Part shown: positions 9,222-16,692 of the stretch, one piece after another
How the letters are laid out: the number at the start of each line of letters is the position of its first letter
Numbering within the stretch: position 1 is the stretch's first letter
Source: JAFGXT01 sp963677165
GTDB lineage: Bacteria > Verrucomicrobiota > Lentisphaeria > Victivallales > SZUA-371
Length of the DNA stretch: 64,000 nucleotides
Assembly (NCBI GenBank): GCA_963677165.2
Contig: CAXXSX010000002.1
Location: 1,302,001 to 1,366,000, forward strand
Direction of reading: 5' to 3'
The notes under the pieces: model-generated
Databases searched by the model: none
What the model was told of the DNA's origin: nothing
Seen by the model: the letters and a program-made list of their open reading frames with translations, nothing else
Made by a program: the position numbers and the translations under genes

Positions 9222-9397
9222 TAAAGAGAAAAGCCGCGAAGCGGTAATATGTCACCGGACACTGTCCGGACCGGGTCCAGCGAGGGATCGCTGGTCGGCG
9301 TAGCCGAAATTTTCTGATCGTTAGACATTGATTAATCTTTAAACATAAAGAGCCGTGCTCTGCCCTCGAACAGCGAAGCGAATTCGAGGCTCAGAGC
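9222..9397 (+). repeat. intergenic hairpin repeats after kdgK
   Basis: The segment contains AAAAGCCGCGAAGCGGTAAT (9229 on), whose start recurs after rfbC near 32757. It is followed by small palindromes CCGGACACTGTCCGG and CAGCGAGGGATCGCTG, then a two-part hairpin at 9357-9397 (GCTCTG/CAGAGC outside, CCTCGAA/TTCGAGG inside). No convincing coding frame is present. Confidence 0.55.
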
Positions 9398-9450
9398 ATC
9401 GCGTGAAAGTTATCCGGTTAATAAATTGCGGTGTTTTCAATAAAAATTTC

Positions 9451-9485
9451 AGTCGCTTTCGCTCCTTGCGGAAGCGGCTTTTTAT
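9451..9485 (+). terminator. rho-independent terminator
   Basis: AGTCGCTTT pairs with GAAGCGGCT (9 bp with G-U pairs) around an 11-base loop, followed by TTTTT. It is the first good terminator after kdgK. Confidence 0.55.
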
Positions 9486-9490
9486 TTATT

Positions 9491-9551
9491 TGCGACCGGG
9501 TGCTACCCGGTCGCCGTCCGGTGATAGAGGAGTAGCCGCGCGGCGATGAGC
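9491..9551 (+). repeat. structured intergenic repeat, GACCGG type, copy 1
   Basis: A perfect hairpin GCGACCGGGT/ACCCGGTCGC with loop GCT is followed by a conserved tail containing GATAGAGG, TAG and GATGAGC. A second copy at 43965-44025 keeps the tail but has GGCA/TGCC in the stem where this one has GGGT/ACCC. The rest of 9552-9792 is AT-rich and I see nothing else in it. Confidence 0.55.
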
Positions 9552-9792
9552 GTTTGCCAAAGGCAAAATGTATTTATACCCATTGCAAGCCATTTTGGCG
9601 GTGAAGCGGAAAATGTTTTTTATGAAGCGAGCGAAGCCATGCGCAATAAAAAAATTTAACGAGCCAAGCAAACTGAGACAAAGAAAGTTTCTTGAACGAC
9701 CATATATTTTATAGATATAAATTTGTAATTATCCTTGTACTGAAATATAATTATTTCAACAAAAGAATATTATATTGATATCTGGAAAATGT

Positions 9793-12162
9793 ATGAAGCA
9801 ATCTCTTCTAAAAAGTCCTGAGTGGTGGGTGAATTTTGCTGTTGATTTTATAGATTTAAAAGGCGGAAGTGTTGCCAAAGACCTTTCTAAATTACTTGAC
9901 GGCGAGACTTCGGAGGTTAAAGAACAAATCAAAGATCATTATAATAAGAACATAAAAGAAGTCGACAAATATCCTTTAGGTATCAATAATGCCCTTACTC
10001 TAAAACAAGTTTTTGTTTCGCAAGCAGGAATAAAAAAAATAATTGGCCCCTCCAAAGGAGAAAACAATAAATCAGTGGTTAATTCCTTAATACCAGAATT
10101 GGTGGAACAACTCGAAAAAAGTAATGATATAATTATTGTTCATGGGCAGCCAGGGCATGGCAAAACATCTGCAATGAGAATTCTTGCCAGAGCTCTTGCA
10201 ATTGATTTTCCGAGAAAGAAAAAAGAGAGACCGCTCGTTTTGTTCTATGAGTTCAAAGAACTCCATGACTTAAATCGCAATGAGTTTGAAATATTACGTC
10301 AGATAACACCATTTGTTCGCAACGAAAACTTTTTCCATAATCGTGATACCGTTATTATTCTTGATGGAACGGATGAAAGAGCAATCTCAGACGGAGATAG
10401 AGATCTGAAGAGTTTTCTTCGACAGATACTTTCTCTATTCAAACGTGTAAATTATGAGAATGACAGTTCATTGAAGTTAGTATTGACTGGTAGAACTCGT
10501 TTCATTGATCAAATTAAAAGTGAATTTCCAGAAAAATATATAGTTTATGAAATAGAAGATTTTAAAGATTACCGGCTTCAGCTATGGTTGGATAAATTTA
10601 ATAAAGCTACAAATAACAATCTTACTGCAACCGAATTAGATGAAAGGCACTTAAGAGAGTTAAAATACCAACCTGTTCTTTTGACCATTTGCGCCACAAT
10701 AATAACAAGTCCCAAAGGGAAAAAACTGTTTAGTAAATCGAAAAATGAGGAATTTAATAGACTACAAGTTTATGATAAAATCATAAAATGGACTTATGAA
10801 AGAAAAAATCATCCAGAAAAATGGAACGAAGAACAATATAACTCTTTTTTACAAGCTTTAGGATTTGTTCTTTTTGCAGAAAATAGTGGTGATATGTGCA
10901 CTCGTGATATAGTTTCTAAGTTTAAGCAAATTAAGGACCTTTTTTATCCAAGTCCACTTGATAATAAAATTGTGAATATTGAGGATGAACTCAAGACCTT
11001 GTCAATATGTTTCTTTTTTAGTGGTCATAGATTAAGTAGTTTTTCCTTTATTCATAAATCTATCCAGGATTATCTTGTTTCCATGGCAATAGTTCATGGT
11101 ATTGAAAATATCTGTAAAGATTTTGATAAAGAAAATGAGAGTAAATCTTGTCATAATATGGCTAAAAAAATATATAATCTGTTGGGTAGGCAGCAACTCT
11201 CGAATGAAGACCATTCTTTCTATCTAACTAATATATTCTCAAAACAAAATCAATCGTTAGAAATAGTCATTGCTCTTTTACATTTTATGTCTGGAACAAT
11301 GAATCATAAATATTTAAACTCGAATTTTAACAATTCTTCAGGAGATCCGTTACGTACAGAAGCTTTGTTACTATCAAATCTTTCATTTTTGATTTTTATT
11401 TACATGTCTATTAACGAAAATCAGATAAACTTTTTAGAGCTAAAGGGATTACAACGGAAGTTGTTACCTCTCGAAAAGATTTCTCAAAATAACCATCTAC
11501 TTGTGAGTTATAACTTTCCCTTATATCTAAATTGTTCCGATTATGGTTGCTTTCACTCAGATCTCTATTTACACAAAACGATACTAAGTGGATCAAAATT
11601 AGACAATTGCAGCTTTAGAGGAGTAAGTTTCATTGAAGCCAACTTTGGAACAACCTTTATTGAAAGTGCCAATTTAAGTGGGACCGATTTTATAGGTGCA
11701 AATCTTTATAAAGCCAATCTACAAAATACAAATCTCAGTTGTGCTAATTTTAGTGAAGCTAATTTCAGTAGTGCCGACCTCTGTGGTGCAAATCTTAGCG
11801 AAGCCGAGTTCATTGATGCCAACTTTAGTAATGCTCTTTTAGACTATGCCGACCTCAGTTATGCCGTATTTCGGAGAGCGCAATTCTATTTTACCAACAT
11901 AAGTAGCTCTAATCTCAGTGAGGCAGATCTCAGAGAAGCCAATCTAAACCAAGCAGACCTCAAAGAATCTGATCTCAGCCATGCCGATCTTCGTAACGCC
12001 GATCTTAGTGGTGCCGATCTTAGTGGAACTAACCTTGTTGGAGTTAACCTTCAAGGAACCAATCTATATGGAACAAAAATATTTGAATACCAGCTACAAC
12101 ACATCAATATAACAGAAGAACAAATGCATCAACTTAATATATTAGAAGATGAAGATTATTAA
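9793..12162 (+). CDS. NACHT NTPase with C-terminal pentapeptide repeats (NLR-like, probable anti-phage)
   Basis: 789 residues from ATG 9793 (a TTG at 9775 would add six). An unrecognised N-terminal domain (1-100) precedes a NACHT-type STAND NTPase: Walker A GQPGHGKT (118-125), Walker B VIILDGTDE (187-195), an arginine-bearing LTGRTRF, and a winged-helix-end motif F-IHKSIQDYL near 420. From about 605 to 765 runs a series of A(D/N)LxX pentapeptide repeats, which fold as a beta-helix and would be the sensor or interaction part. Bacterial NACHT proteins are known anti-phage NLR relatives. There is no evident nuclease domain, so the N-terminal 100 residues are the candidate effector. The gene is AT-rich compared with its surroundings, a sign of transfer. 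Confidence 0.8.
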   Translation: MKQSLLKSPEWWVNFAVDFIDLKGGSVAKDLSKLLDGETSEVKEQIKDHYNKNIKEVDKYPLGINNALTLKQVFVSQAGIKKIIGPSKGENNKSVVNSLIPELVEQLEKSNDIIIVHGQPGHGKTSAMRILARALAIDFPRKKKERPLVLFYEFKELHDLNRNEFEILRQITPFVRNENFFHNRDTVIILDGTDERAISDGDRDLKSFLRQILSLFKRVNYENDSSLKLVLTGRTRFIDQIKSEFPEKYIVYEIEDFKDYRLQLWLDKFNKATNNNLTATELDERHLRELKYQPVLLTICATIITSPKGKKLFSKSKNEEFNRLQVYDKIIKWTYERKNHPEKWNEEQYNSFLQALGFVLFAENSGDMCTRDIVSKFKQIKDLFYPSPLDNKIVNIEDELKTLSICFFFSGHRLSSFSFIHKSIQDYLVSMAIVHGIENICKDFDKENESKSCHNMAKKIYNLLGRQQLSNEDHSFYLTNIFSKQNQSLEIVIALLHFMSGTMNHKYLNSNFNNSSGDPLRTEALLLSNLSFLIFIYMSINENQINFLELKGLQRKLLPLEKISQNNHLLVSYNFPLYLNCSDYGCFHSDLYLHKTILSGSKLDNCSFRGVSFIEANFGTTFIESANLSGTDFIGANLYKANLQNTNLSCANFSEANFSSADLCGANLSEAEFIDANFSNALLDYADLSYAVFRRAQFYFTNISSSNLSEADLREANLNQADLKESDLSHADLRNADLSGADLSGTNLVGVNLQGTNLYGTKIFEYQLQHINITEEQMHQLNILEDEDY

Positions 12163-12222
12163 CCTTAATATGCAGCCTCATCACCAGGAAAAATAAAGAT
12201 ATAGCTCCGAATTCACTTTTTT

Positions 12223-12879
12223 TTAATTTGTATTTAATAATCTTTCCCCCAAGTAATATAGACCATGCAAGGTGATAAAGACAATTTGAAAAAAAATGAA
12301 TAATATAAAAAAAGCCAATAACTGAAAAAAAAATTCAAGAGAGAATGATAAACCCCAAGTGCACATTGAGCAAAAAATAGGCTTAAGTTTAATTCCTAAA
12401 TCAATAATGAAATTTTTTGTGATAAAAATTATGATTGCTAGAATAAGGCTTTGGGCTGATAAAAATGAAAACATCATGCATAAAAACCGACGTCTTGTCA
12501 GTGTGTATTCATTTATATTTTCTATTCCACTCATTTTTAAGTTAACTCTGGGAGGATTAGTTCCAGGCATATATTCATCAAGAGAAGGTTTGTCAAATGT
12601 TGCAATTGCGGATAATGCCGCAATAAAAAAACCAGGCAAAATATATATAATGTTACTGAGGGAACAAACAGCTAAAATGTTCTCAAATGTATTGGTAACC
12701 AAATCATGTGCCTTAGGTACAAAATAATATGACTTAGTAACCATACCAATGATAGATAGAAAAGCTATGGAAACTGGAAGATACCAATCTATCCATGCGA
12801 GGAAAGATGTATCGTCTTGAATGCGAAAATATCTCCAAGGGCTTGTTAAACGATACCTTATTTCTGGAAAATCAATCAT
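12223..12879 (-). CDS. four-helix membrane protein of a two-gene module, function unknown
   Basis: 218 residues with four long hydrophobic segments (about 30-50, 65-90, 125-150 and 175-205) and a soluble basic loop between the second pair. Its ATG overlaps the stop codon of the upstream gene (ATGA at 12879-12876), so the two are translated together. I do not recognise the family. A soluble protein plus a four-helix membrane protein beside an NLR gene suggests a defence module whose membrane part is the effector; this is inference. Confidence 0.6.
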   Translation of the reverse strand: MIDFPEIRYRLTSPWRYFRIQDDTSFLAWIDWYLPVSIAFLSIIGMVTKSYYFVPKAHDLVTNTFENILAVCSLSNIIYILPGFFIAALSAIATFDKPSLDEYMPGTNPPRVNLKMSGIENINEYTLTRRRFLCMMFSFLSAQSLILAIIIFITKNFIIDLGIKLKPIFCSMCTWGLSFSLEFFFQLLAFFILFIFFQIVFITLHGLYYLGERLLNTN

Positions 12880-13928
12880 AATAAGCTTTTCATTTTTGAA
12901 ACAACCTCAACATTTATGCCTTCATGTGATGTTGCTAATTTTGCAGTAAAGTCCTTAATATACTTTGATTTTGTAAACCTATCATCTTTTAAGCTCATAC
13001 TGTTGGGTTCAATATATACTGTACGCTGATTTTTATCAACATCTTTAAATTGAACTTTTATCTGTTCACATTTCTCTTTTATAGCTTCTGTAGCTAGCGC
13101 CGTCATACTTTCTTTTGGATTGTCGTAAAATTTTGGTTTTGGAGTTTCAAGGTATAACTCTTTTTTTCTAACATCTAAAGTAGTATTGGTGTCAAATTTA
13201 TTCACATTGGCGTTAATTAGGACCAATTCGCAAATTGATTTTTCAGATTTCAGAATTTGCCAAAATTCTTTGCTAGGAGTTGCTATAAATGAAACTTGAG
13301 TTCTAAATTTTCTTTTAATCGGAACATTGTTTTCTTTTGCTCCATCTGGAGAATTGACTTCAAAATTTGAAGAAAAATATTTACGTATTTGAACGTTAAG
13401 TTGAGATAAGATCGTATTGATTGTTGTTTTACTTAGCCTTGGGACATCCTCTAAAACAGCTGGATAAACCCCATTTACTCCTTCTGTTTTTATAATTAGA
13501 TGAGCAGAGAAATGTGTGCCTTCTTTCCCTATTTTTCGTAAAATACGTGCTTCATTGCTATAAGGATCCTTATATCCCACTTCTGCCCCTTTTGGGTTTA
13601 TTGCATCAAATAGAATAACAGCATAACCATCGTCATGTATCTCAATATTTTGGATCGTTGCAAGAGGGTTAAAAGTTCCACGAACCTGTTTTTGAGTAGA
13701 ATCAGAATCTTCAGATGTATCAACATCAGAACCTTCTATATCTTCGTTTTCAGTAGAGCCTTTATTTTCATTGTAATCAATGACAATTTGCTTACCCATA
13801 TCAAGATAGTTATGAAGTTCAACTTGTCCAGGAAGAGCTATTCTACTTTCTTTATTGCTTTCCATATAAAGAAAGCAATCCATTTTTATTTCACCAAAAT
13901 ACACTCTACGCGATGTATCATCCAACAT
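12876..13928 (-). CDS. soluble partner of the membrane protein, function unknown
   Basis: 350 residues, no signal peptide or membrane segment. It starts MLDDTSRRVYFGEI and has an acidic low-complexity stretch near residues 60-80 (NEDIEGSDVDTSEDSDST). No known motif is seen. It is the first gene of a two-gene operon with 12223-12879 and is AT-rich like the neighbouring NACHT gene. Size and pairing recall the general plan of Kiwa (KwaA membrane, KwaB soluble), but I see no sequence match to that system. The ATG has AGGG 10 bases upstream. Confidence 0.6.
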   Translation of the reverse strand: MLDDTSRRVYFGEIKMDCFLYMESNKESRIALPGQVELHNYLDMGKQIVIDYNENKGSTENEDIEGSDVDTSEDSDSTQKQVRGTFNPLATIQNIEIHDDGYAVILFDAINPKGAEVGYKDPYSNEARILRKIGKEGTHFSAHLIIKTEGVNGVYPAVLEDVPRLSKTTINTILSQLNVQIRKYFSSNFEVNSPDGAKENNVPIKRKFRTQVSFIATPSKEFWQILKSEKSICELVLINANVNKFDTNTTLDVRKKELYLETPKPKFYDNPKESMTALATEAIKEKCEQIKVQFKDVDKNQRTVYIEPNSMSLKDDRFTKSKYIKDFTAKLATSHEGINVEVVSKMKSLL

Positions 13929-14335
13929 TTTCTTTTATCCCTCATATTATTTATGTAAAATCGTCAAATTTTTACAATCAAAGCATGCATTAAAATTGTG
14001 CAACCATTATATATTTCCCCACTATGATCATGGTAAAAACAGCAATACAAAGTCAAGATAAGAGAAAAATGGGAGCGACAATACAGAATTATATGCCTCC
14101 TCCTCAGTATGTTCTAGATATTGTAATAGTACTTTGTAATGTTTTCAAACGAAAATTGCGAAAAAAAATTACCATTAACAGTAGTATATTATGGAATTGG
14201 TTTGATATTTGCAATGCCATTTTTGCATTGCAAAAAATAACATGCTGGATTATAGTAATAAATATAATTCATTGGAGAAAAATAATATAATTAAGAATTC
14301 AGAATGGATGAGTATATAGCTCATTCGGTTAAAAT
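13929..14335. other. AT-rich gap after the defence module
   Basis: No credible gene. It contains a 10-bp perfect hairpin TTTGCAATGC/GCATTGCAAA (14208-14234) without a T tract. The phrase TAGTAATAAATATAA(T/C)TCATTGGAGA near 14255 recurs at 48720 ahead of the third element copy, so it may be the outer edge or promoter of that element. Confidence 0.45.
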
Positions 14336-14561
14336 ACAATCATAGTTTTCACGTGATTATTGCGTGAATTTAATTTTCGTTCGTGTTAATCAGAAACCGC
14401 CAAATTTTTTTATGGAACGCGAACAGGAAAACAGTGCCCCTGTGTATACTTGGGCGGTGTTTGCTTGTTGTTCCATAAGGTCTTGGCGGATCTCTGATTA
14501 GCGGCAAGTACAACGCCGCCCTTTTCTTTTTTTAGGGCGGCAACTCACAAAGGGGGTTGTC
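14336..14561 (+). ncRNA. structured leader RNA of the small-protein element, copy A
   Basis: About 225 nt, nearly identical to 48774-48998 (plus) and 22785-23007 (minus). Helices in order: P0 TTCACG/CGTGAA (14348, 14363); P1 TAATCAGA/TCTGATTA (14387, 14493); P2 CCGCCAA/TTGGCGG (14397, 14483); P3 ATGGAAC/GTTCCAT (14412, 14470); P4 AACAGG/CTTGTT (14422, 14464); P5 AAACAGTGCCC/GGGCGGTGTTT (14429, 14452) with a terminal loop containing GTATAC. A separate hairpin GCCGCCCT/AGGGCGGC (14515, 14534) stands just before the AAAGGGGG ribosome site. P1 and P3 differ between copies in both arms with pairing kept, so the fold is real. Whether it acts in cis on the downstream gene or as a free RNA is unknown. 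Confidence 0.8.
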
Positions 14562-14903
14562 ATGGCAATCAGGGAAATCGTGGTTCGCGAAGGGGAAGTA
14601 TCGGTAAAAATGGATGGAGTTTTAACCGCAGAAGATTTAGAACGGGTGCAGGGTCAGATTTACTACAACGAGGAATTTATCAAGCAACTCAACCGTCAGA
14701 CTTTCGACTTCTCCGACATCACCGACAGTACACTGACTCATTCACAGATCTTTTATCTATCTGTAATGGATAATTCCGCTTTACAAACAAATCCCCAACT
14801 GGAATTGATCAAAATAGCATCATCCGATAAAATCATCGAGCTCTGCCGTCAATGGCACCAAAACCTCCTACATCATGCCAATGTAAAAATTTTACGTGGG
14901 TGA
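14562..14903 (+). CDS. 113-residue repeated small protein, copy A (faintly STAS-like)
   Basis: One of three copies in the window; copy B (22443-22784) differs at about six residues and copy C (48999-49340) at about sixteen. Soluble, no signal peptide. The order beta strand, DGVLTAEDL helix, QTFDFSDITDS, then a helix and an IKIASSDKIIEL end recalls STAS anti-anti-sigma domains (DLS-x-DS core), but the likeness is weak and the usual GLG loop is missing. ATG with AAAGGGGG 5 bases upstream. No transposase or recombinase motif is seen. Conservation of the frame in three copies argues that the protein is used. Confidence 0.8.
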   Translation: MAIREIVVREGEVSVKMDGVLTAEDLERVQGQIYYNEEFIKQLNRQTFDFSDITDSTLTHSQIFYLSVMDNSALQTNPQLELIKIASSDKIIELCRQWHQNLLHHANVKILRG

Positions 14904-14948
14904 CGGGGATTTCGCCGTTGGCGACCAGCGACTCCGCGCTGGCAAGTA

Positions 14949-14997
14949 ATGTCGTTAATCTGGCTGAAAGTTCCTTTCAGACTCAGATTAACGACAT
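14949..14997 (+). repeat. 14-bp hairpin after the small protein, copy A
   Basis: ATGTCGTTAATCTG (14949) pairs perfectly with CAGATTAACGACAT (14984), with an inner CTGAAAG/CTTTCAG helix. The same place after copies B and C has a related hairpin. It has no T tract. Confidence 0.7.
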
Positions 14998-15017
14998 GAG
15001 TGTCTGCCATAAATTTT

Positions 15018-15200
15018 GGATTTATAGATACGCTCTAAAAAACGTGTCTACAACGTTTGCGGTAGACGTGCTTTTTTGCGTTGGGGACAATGCAAGCTAC
15101 TCAGGAAACCCGCATTAATTCTCGAATGAGTCTTGTGAAATAGACGAATCTGGGTAGGGCGTGCTCTCCGCAGCGCGCCGTATCCCGGAATTTTGTGCTC
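15018..15200 (+). repeat. repeat shared with the flank of copy B
   Basis: This stretch, with GTGTCTACAACGTTTGCGGTAG, the hairpin TTGCGTT/AATGCAA (15076-15095) and GGGTAGGGCGTGCTCTCCGC, recurs in reverse at 22050-22170, next to copy B. Copies A and B were therefore duplicated with some flanking DNA. The remainder to 15480 holds simple repeats (TTCTTAATTC units near 15263, also seen near 46880) and no supported gene. Confidence 0.6.
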
Positions 15201-15489
15201 AGGCACAAAATAGCTGACGGTTACGGAGAACCGTCCCTACCTGACAACGGCATTTGCGTTGTTCATTCTTAATTCTTAATTCCTTAGGTTACGGCTTTGC
15301 CGCGTTAAGGTTCTTCGCGTTCTTCGTGGTAAATAATTTCCTGCGAAAGCGACGCAGGATAGTTGAGTTACTCCGGAACAGGGCCTTGGTCCTGTCGTCA
15401 TTCAATCGTCATTTGCTCTGTTTAGGCTCAAAATAAAACAAAACTTGCAAAAAATCTGGTTATACCATATATTCAAATATGGCAATTGT

Positions 15490-15519
15490 CCGTTTTATTT
15501 ATAATAAACGGTTTTTTTT
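15490..15519 (+). terminator. rho-independent terminator
   Basis: CCGTTT(T)ATT pairs with AATAAACGG around a TAT loop, followed by eight T. It would end plus-strand transcripts coming from element copy A. Confidence 0.6.
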
Positions 15520-15545
15520 GATAATCAGCTGGAAACACTTTTATT

Positions 15546-16055
15546 ATGAACGACACAGGGGGCAATAACATAATTGCCGGAGACAAATCGCATTTTGCGG
15601 TGGAAATATCACCAGAGAGCAACGAAGACGGCTGGGTGTATGGAACGGTATTAGTCTGGGCCAATGGTCGCAGGTTTGGTAATCCTGATGAGCCCGCTAC
15701 GATATGCGGATGTCTTTCCTGGATGAAACATATTCTTGAGGATTCTGAAATTTATCACAGTCAGGAATATTTTGATCTGCCGCTGAAGACAATTGATTCC
15801 CAAATGGGGGACTTCGAAGCTACGGACTGCAGGGATTACCATTTTCATATTGAGCAGATGGGAATGAGCTCATTTTATAAGTATGGTGATAATTTGATCT
15901 TCATAAAAAATGAGACAGGAAAAGAACGAATTATATGCAAATCCGATGTGCATGAAATTCAGGACATCTTTCTCGAACCCAATGGACTCGAAAACATTTT
16001 CAAAGATGTTATAAAGCAATATGACGCCATGCCATTGCCCTCCCCACGCAAGTGA
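15546..16055 (+). CDS. hypothetical protein, possibly an immunity-type protein
   Basis: 169 residues, acidic, soluble. The start (NIIAGDKSHFAVEISPESNEDGWVYGTVLVWANGRRFGNPDE) has the style of contact-toxin immunity proteins of the Imm42 type, but that is only an impression. No toxin gene lies beside it. The ATG at 15546 has no clear ribosome site and follows a terminator by 26 bases, so a leaderless message or a later start is possible. Confidence 0.55.
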   Translation: MNDTGGNNIIAGDKSHFAVEISPESNEDGWVYGTVLVWANGRRFGNPDEPATICGCLSWMKHILEDSEIYHSQEYFDLPLKTIDSQMGDFEATDCRDYHFHIEQMGMSSFYKYGDNLIFIKNETGKERIICKSDVHEIQDIFLEPNGLENIFKDVIKQYDAMPLPSPRK

Positions 16056-16150
16056 GGTTTCTATACTTGAGATGTCCGACGTGTATAGAAAAACGGCTTT
16101 GCTTATCGTGAGGACAGGCAAAGCCGTTAAATTAATAAGTATTGAGAAAC

Positions 16151-16450
16151 CTACATTTTTTCGATTTCTTCTTCGACTTCTTCCGCGCCTTCGGCGTAGA
16201 ATTTTTCTTCGTCCGGAGCAAGTTCTTTCAGCAGACGCAGGAATTCACCGGCATGAACGCGTTCTTCATCGGCAATGTCTTTTAACACTTCGATGGCGAG
16301 TTTGTTATCGGTTGATTCCGCCAACTGCATATACAGCTGAATGGCCTCGTATTCTGCCGAGATCATAAAGCGGATTGCCCGGACCAATTCGGAATCGGTG
16401 AGTTTTCTTCCATTTGCAAGTCCGGAAAAAGGTGAACAAAATTCAGGCAT
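16151..16450 (-). CDS. encapsulin-type ferritin-like protein
   Basis: 99 residues. The core RFMISAEYEAIQLYMQLAES and IADEERVHAGEFLRLL (E-E-x2-H) matches the short two-helix ferritin-like proteins that work as dimers or decamers and are cargo of, or fused to, encapsulins; the fused domain of Pyrococcus furiosus encapsulin reads very similarly. They oxidise and store iron. The tail is a run of E and K (EGAEEVEEEIEKM). No encapsulin shell gene is in the window. ATG with an AGGAG site (CTCCT on the plus strand near 16457). Confidence 0.78.
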   Translation of the reverse strand: MPEFCSPFSGLANGRKLTDSELVRAIRFMISAEYEAIQLYMQLAESTDNKLAIEVLKDIADEERVHAGEFLRLLKELAPDEEKFYAEGAEEVEEEIEKM

Positions 16451-16481
16451 GGTAATTCTCCTTTTTTTAATAAATGCTTTC

Positions 16482-16690
16482 GGCTTCGCCGACCAGCGTT
16501 CCGCCGCTGGACCGCGTCCGGCAAGGTGCCAGTGCCAGATAATGTCGTTTATTTGGCTAAAAATAAATTTTTAAACTCAAATAAATGCCATGGGCGCCGC
16601 AAAATCGCTTTGCGATTTAAAAAAAATTTCGTGTTTCCGTAGTTGCGAAGCAACGAAGTATGAAACATTATTCTCCTGCGGAGGCTCTCT
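16482..16690. repeat. intergenic repeat block with two compensated hairpins
   Basis: Two pieces. First, ATGTCGTTTATTTG/CAAATAAATGCCAT (16542-16591), a variant of the hairpin found after the small-protein copies. Second, immediately before the stop of the minus-strand gene at 16693, TGTTTC/GAAACA (16632, 16662) plus CTCC/GGAG (16673-16683), the same arrangement as at 23498 and 41408 with changed stem bases. The second piece probably ends minus-strand transcripts. Confidence 0.55.
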
Positions 16691-16692
16691 GC

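Noticed and set aside
12223..13928. Kiwa (kwaA/kwaB) system
   Set aside because: Only the soluble-plus-membrane layout and sizes are similar. I cannot see a sequence match, so the name is not used.
14024..14290. 88-residue open frame
   Set aside because: AT-rich, no ribosome site, low-complexity residues, and its end covers the hairpin and the element's 5' flank.
14305..14335. tRNA-like D-arm phrase TATAGCTCATTCGGTTAAAA
   Set aside because: No matching GAGC, anticodon arm or T-arm follows. At most a fragment, so no tRNA is called.
14336..14561. IS110-type bridge RNA, retron or group II intron
   Set aside because: No DEDD/serine recombinase, reverse transcriptase or intron domain V is seen next to any of the copies. 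The two arms pair with each other rather than leaving open guide loops.
15254..15436. 60-residue open frame
   Set aside because: Lies in repeat-type intergenic DNA with TTCTTAATTC units and has no ribosome site.
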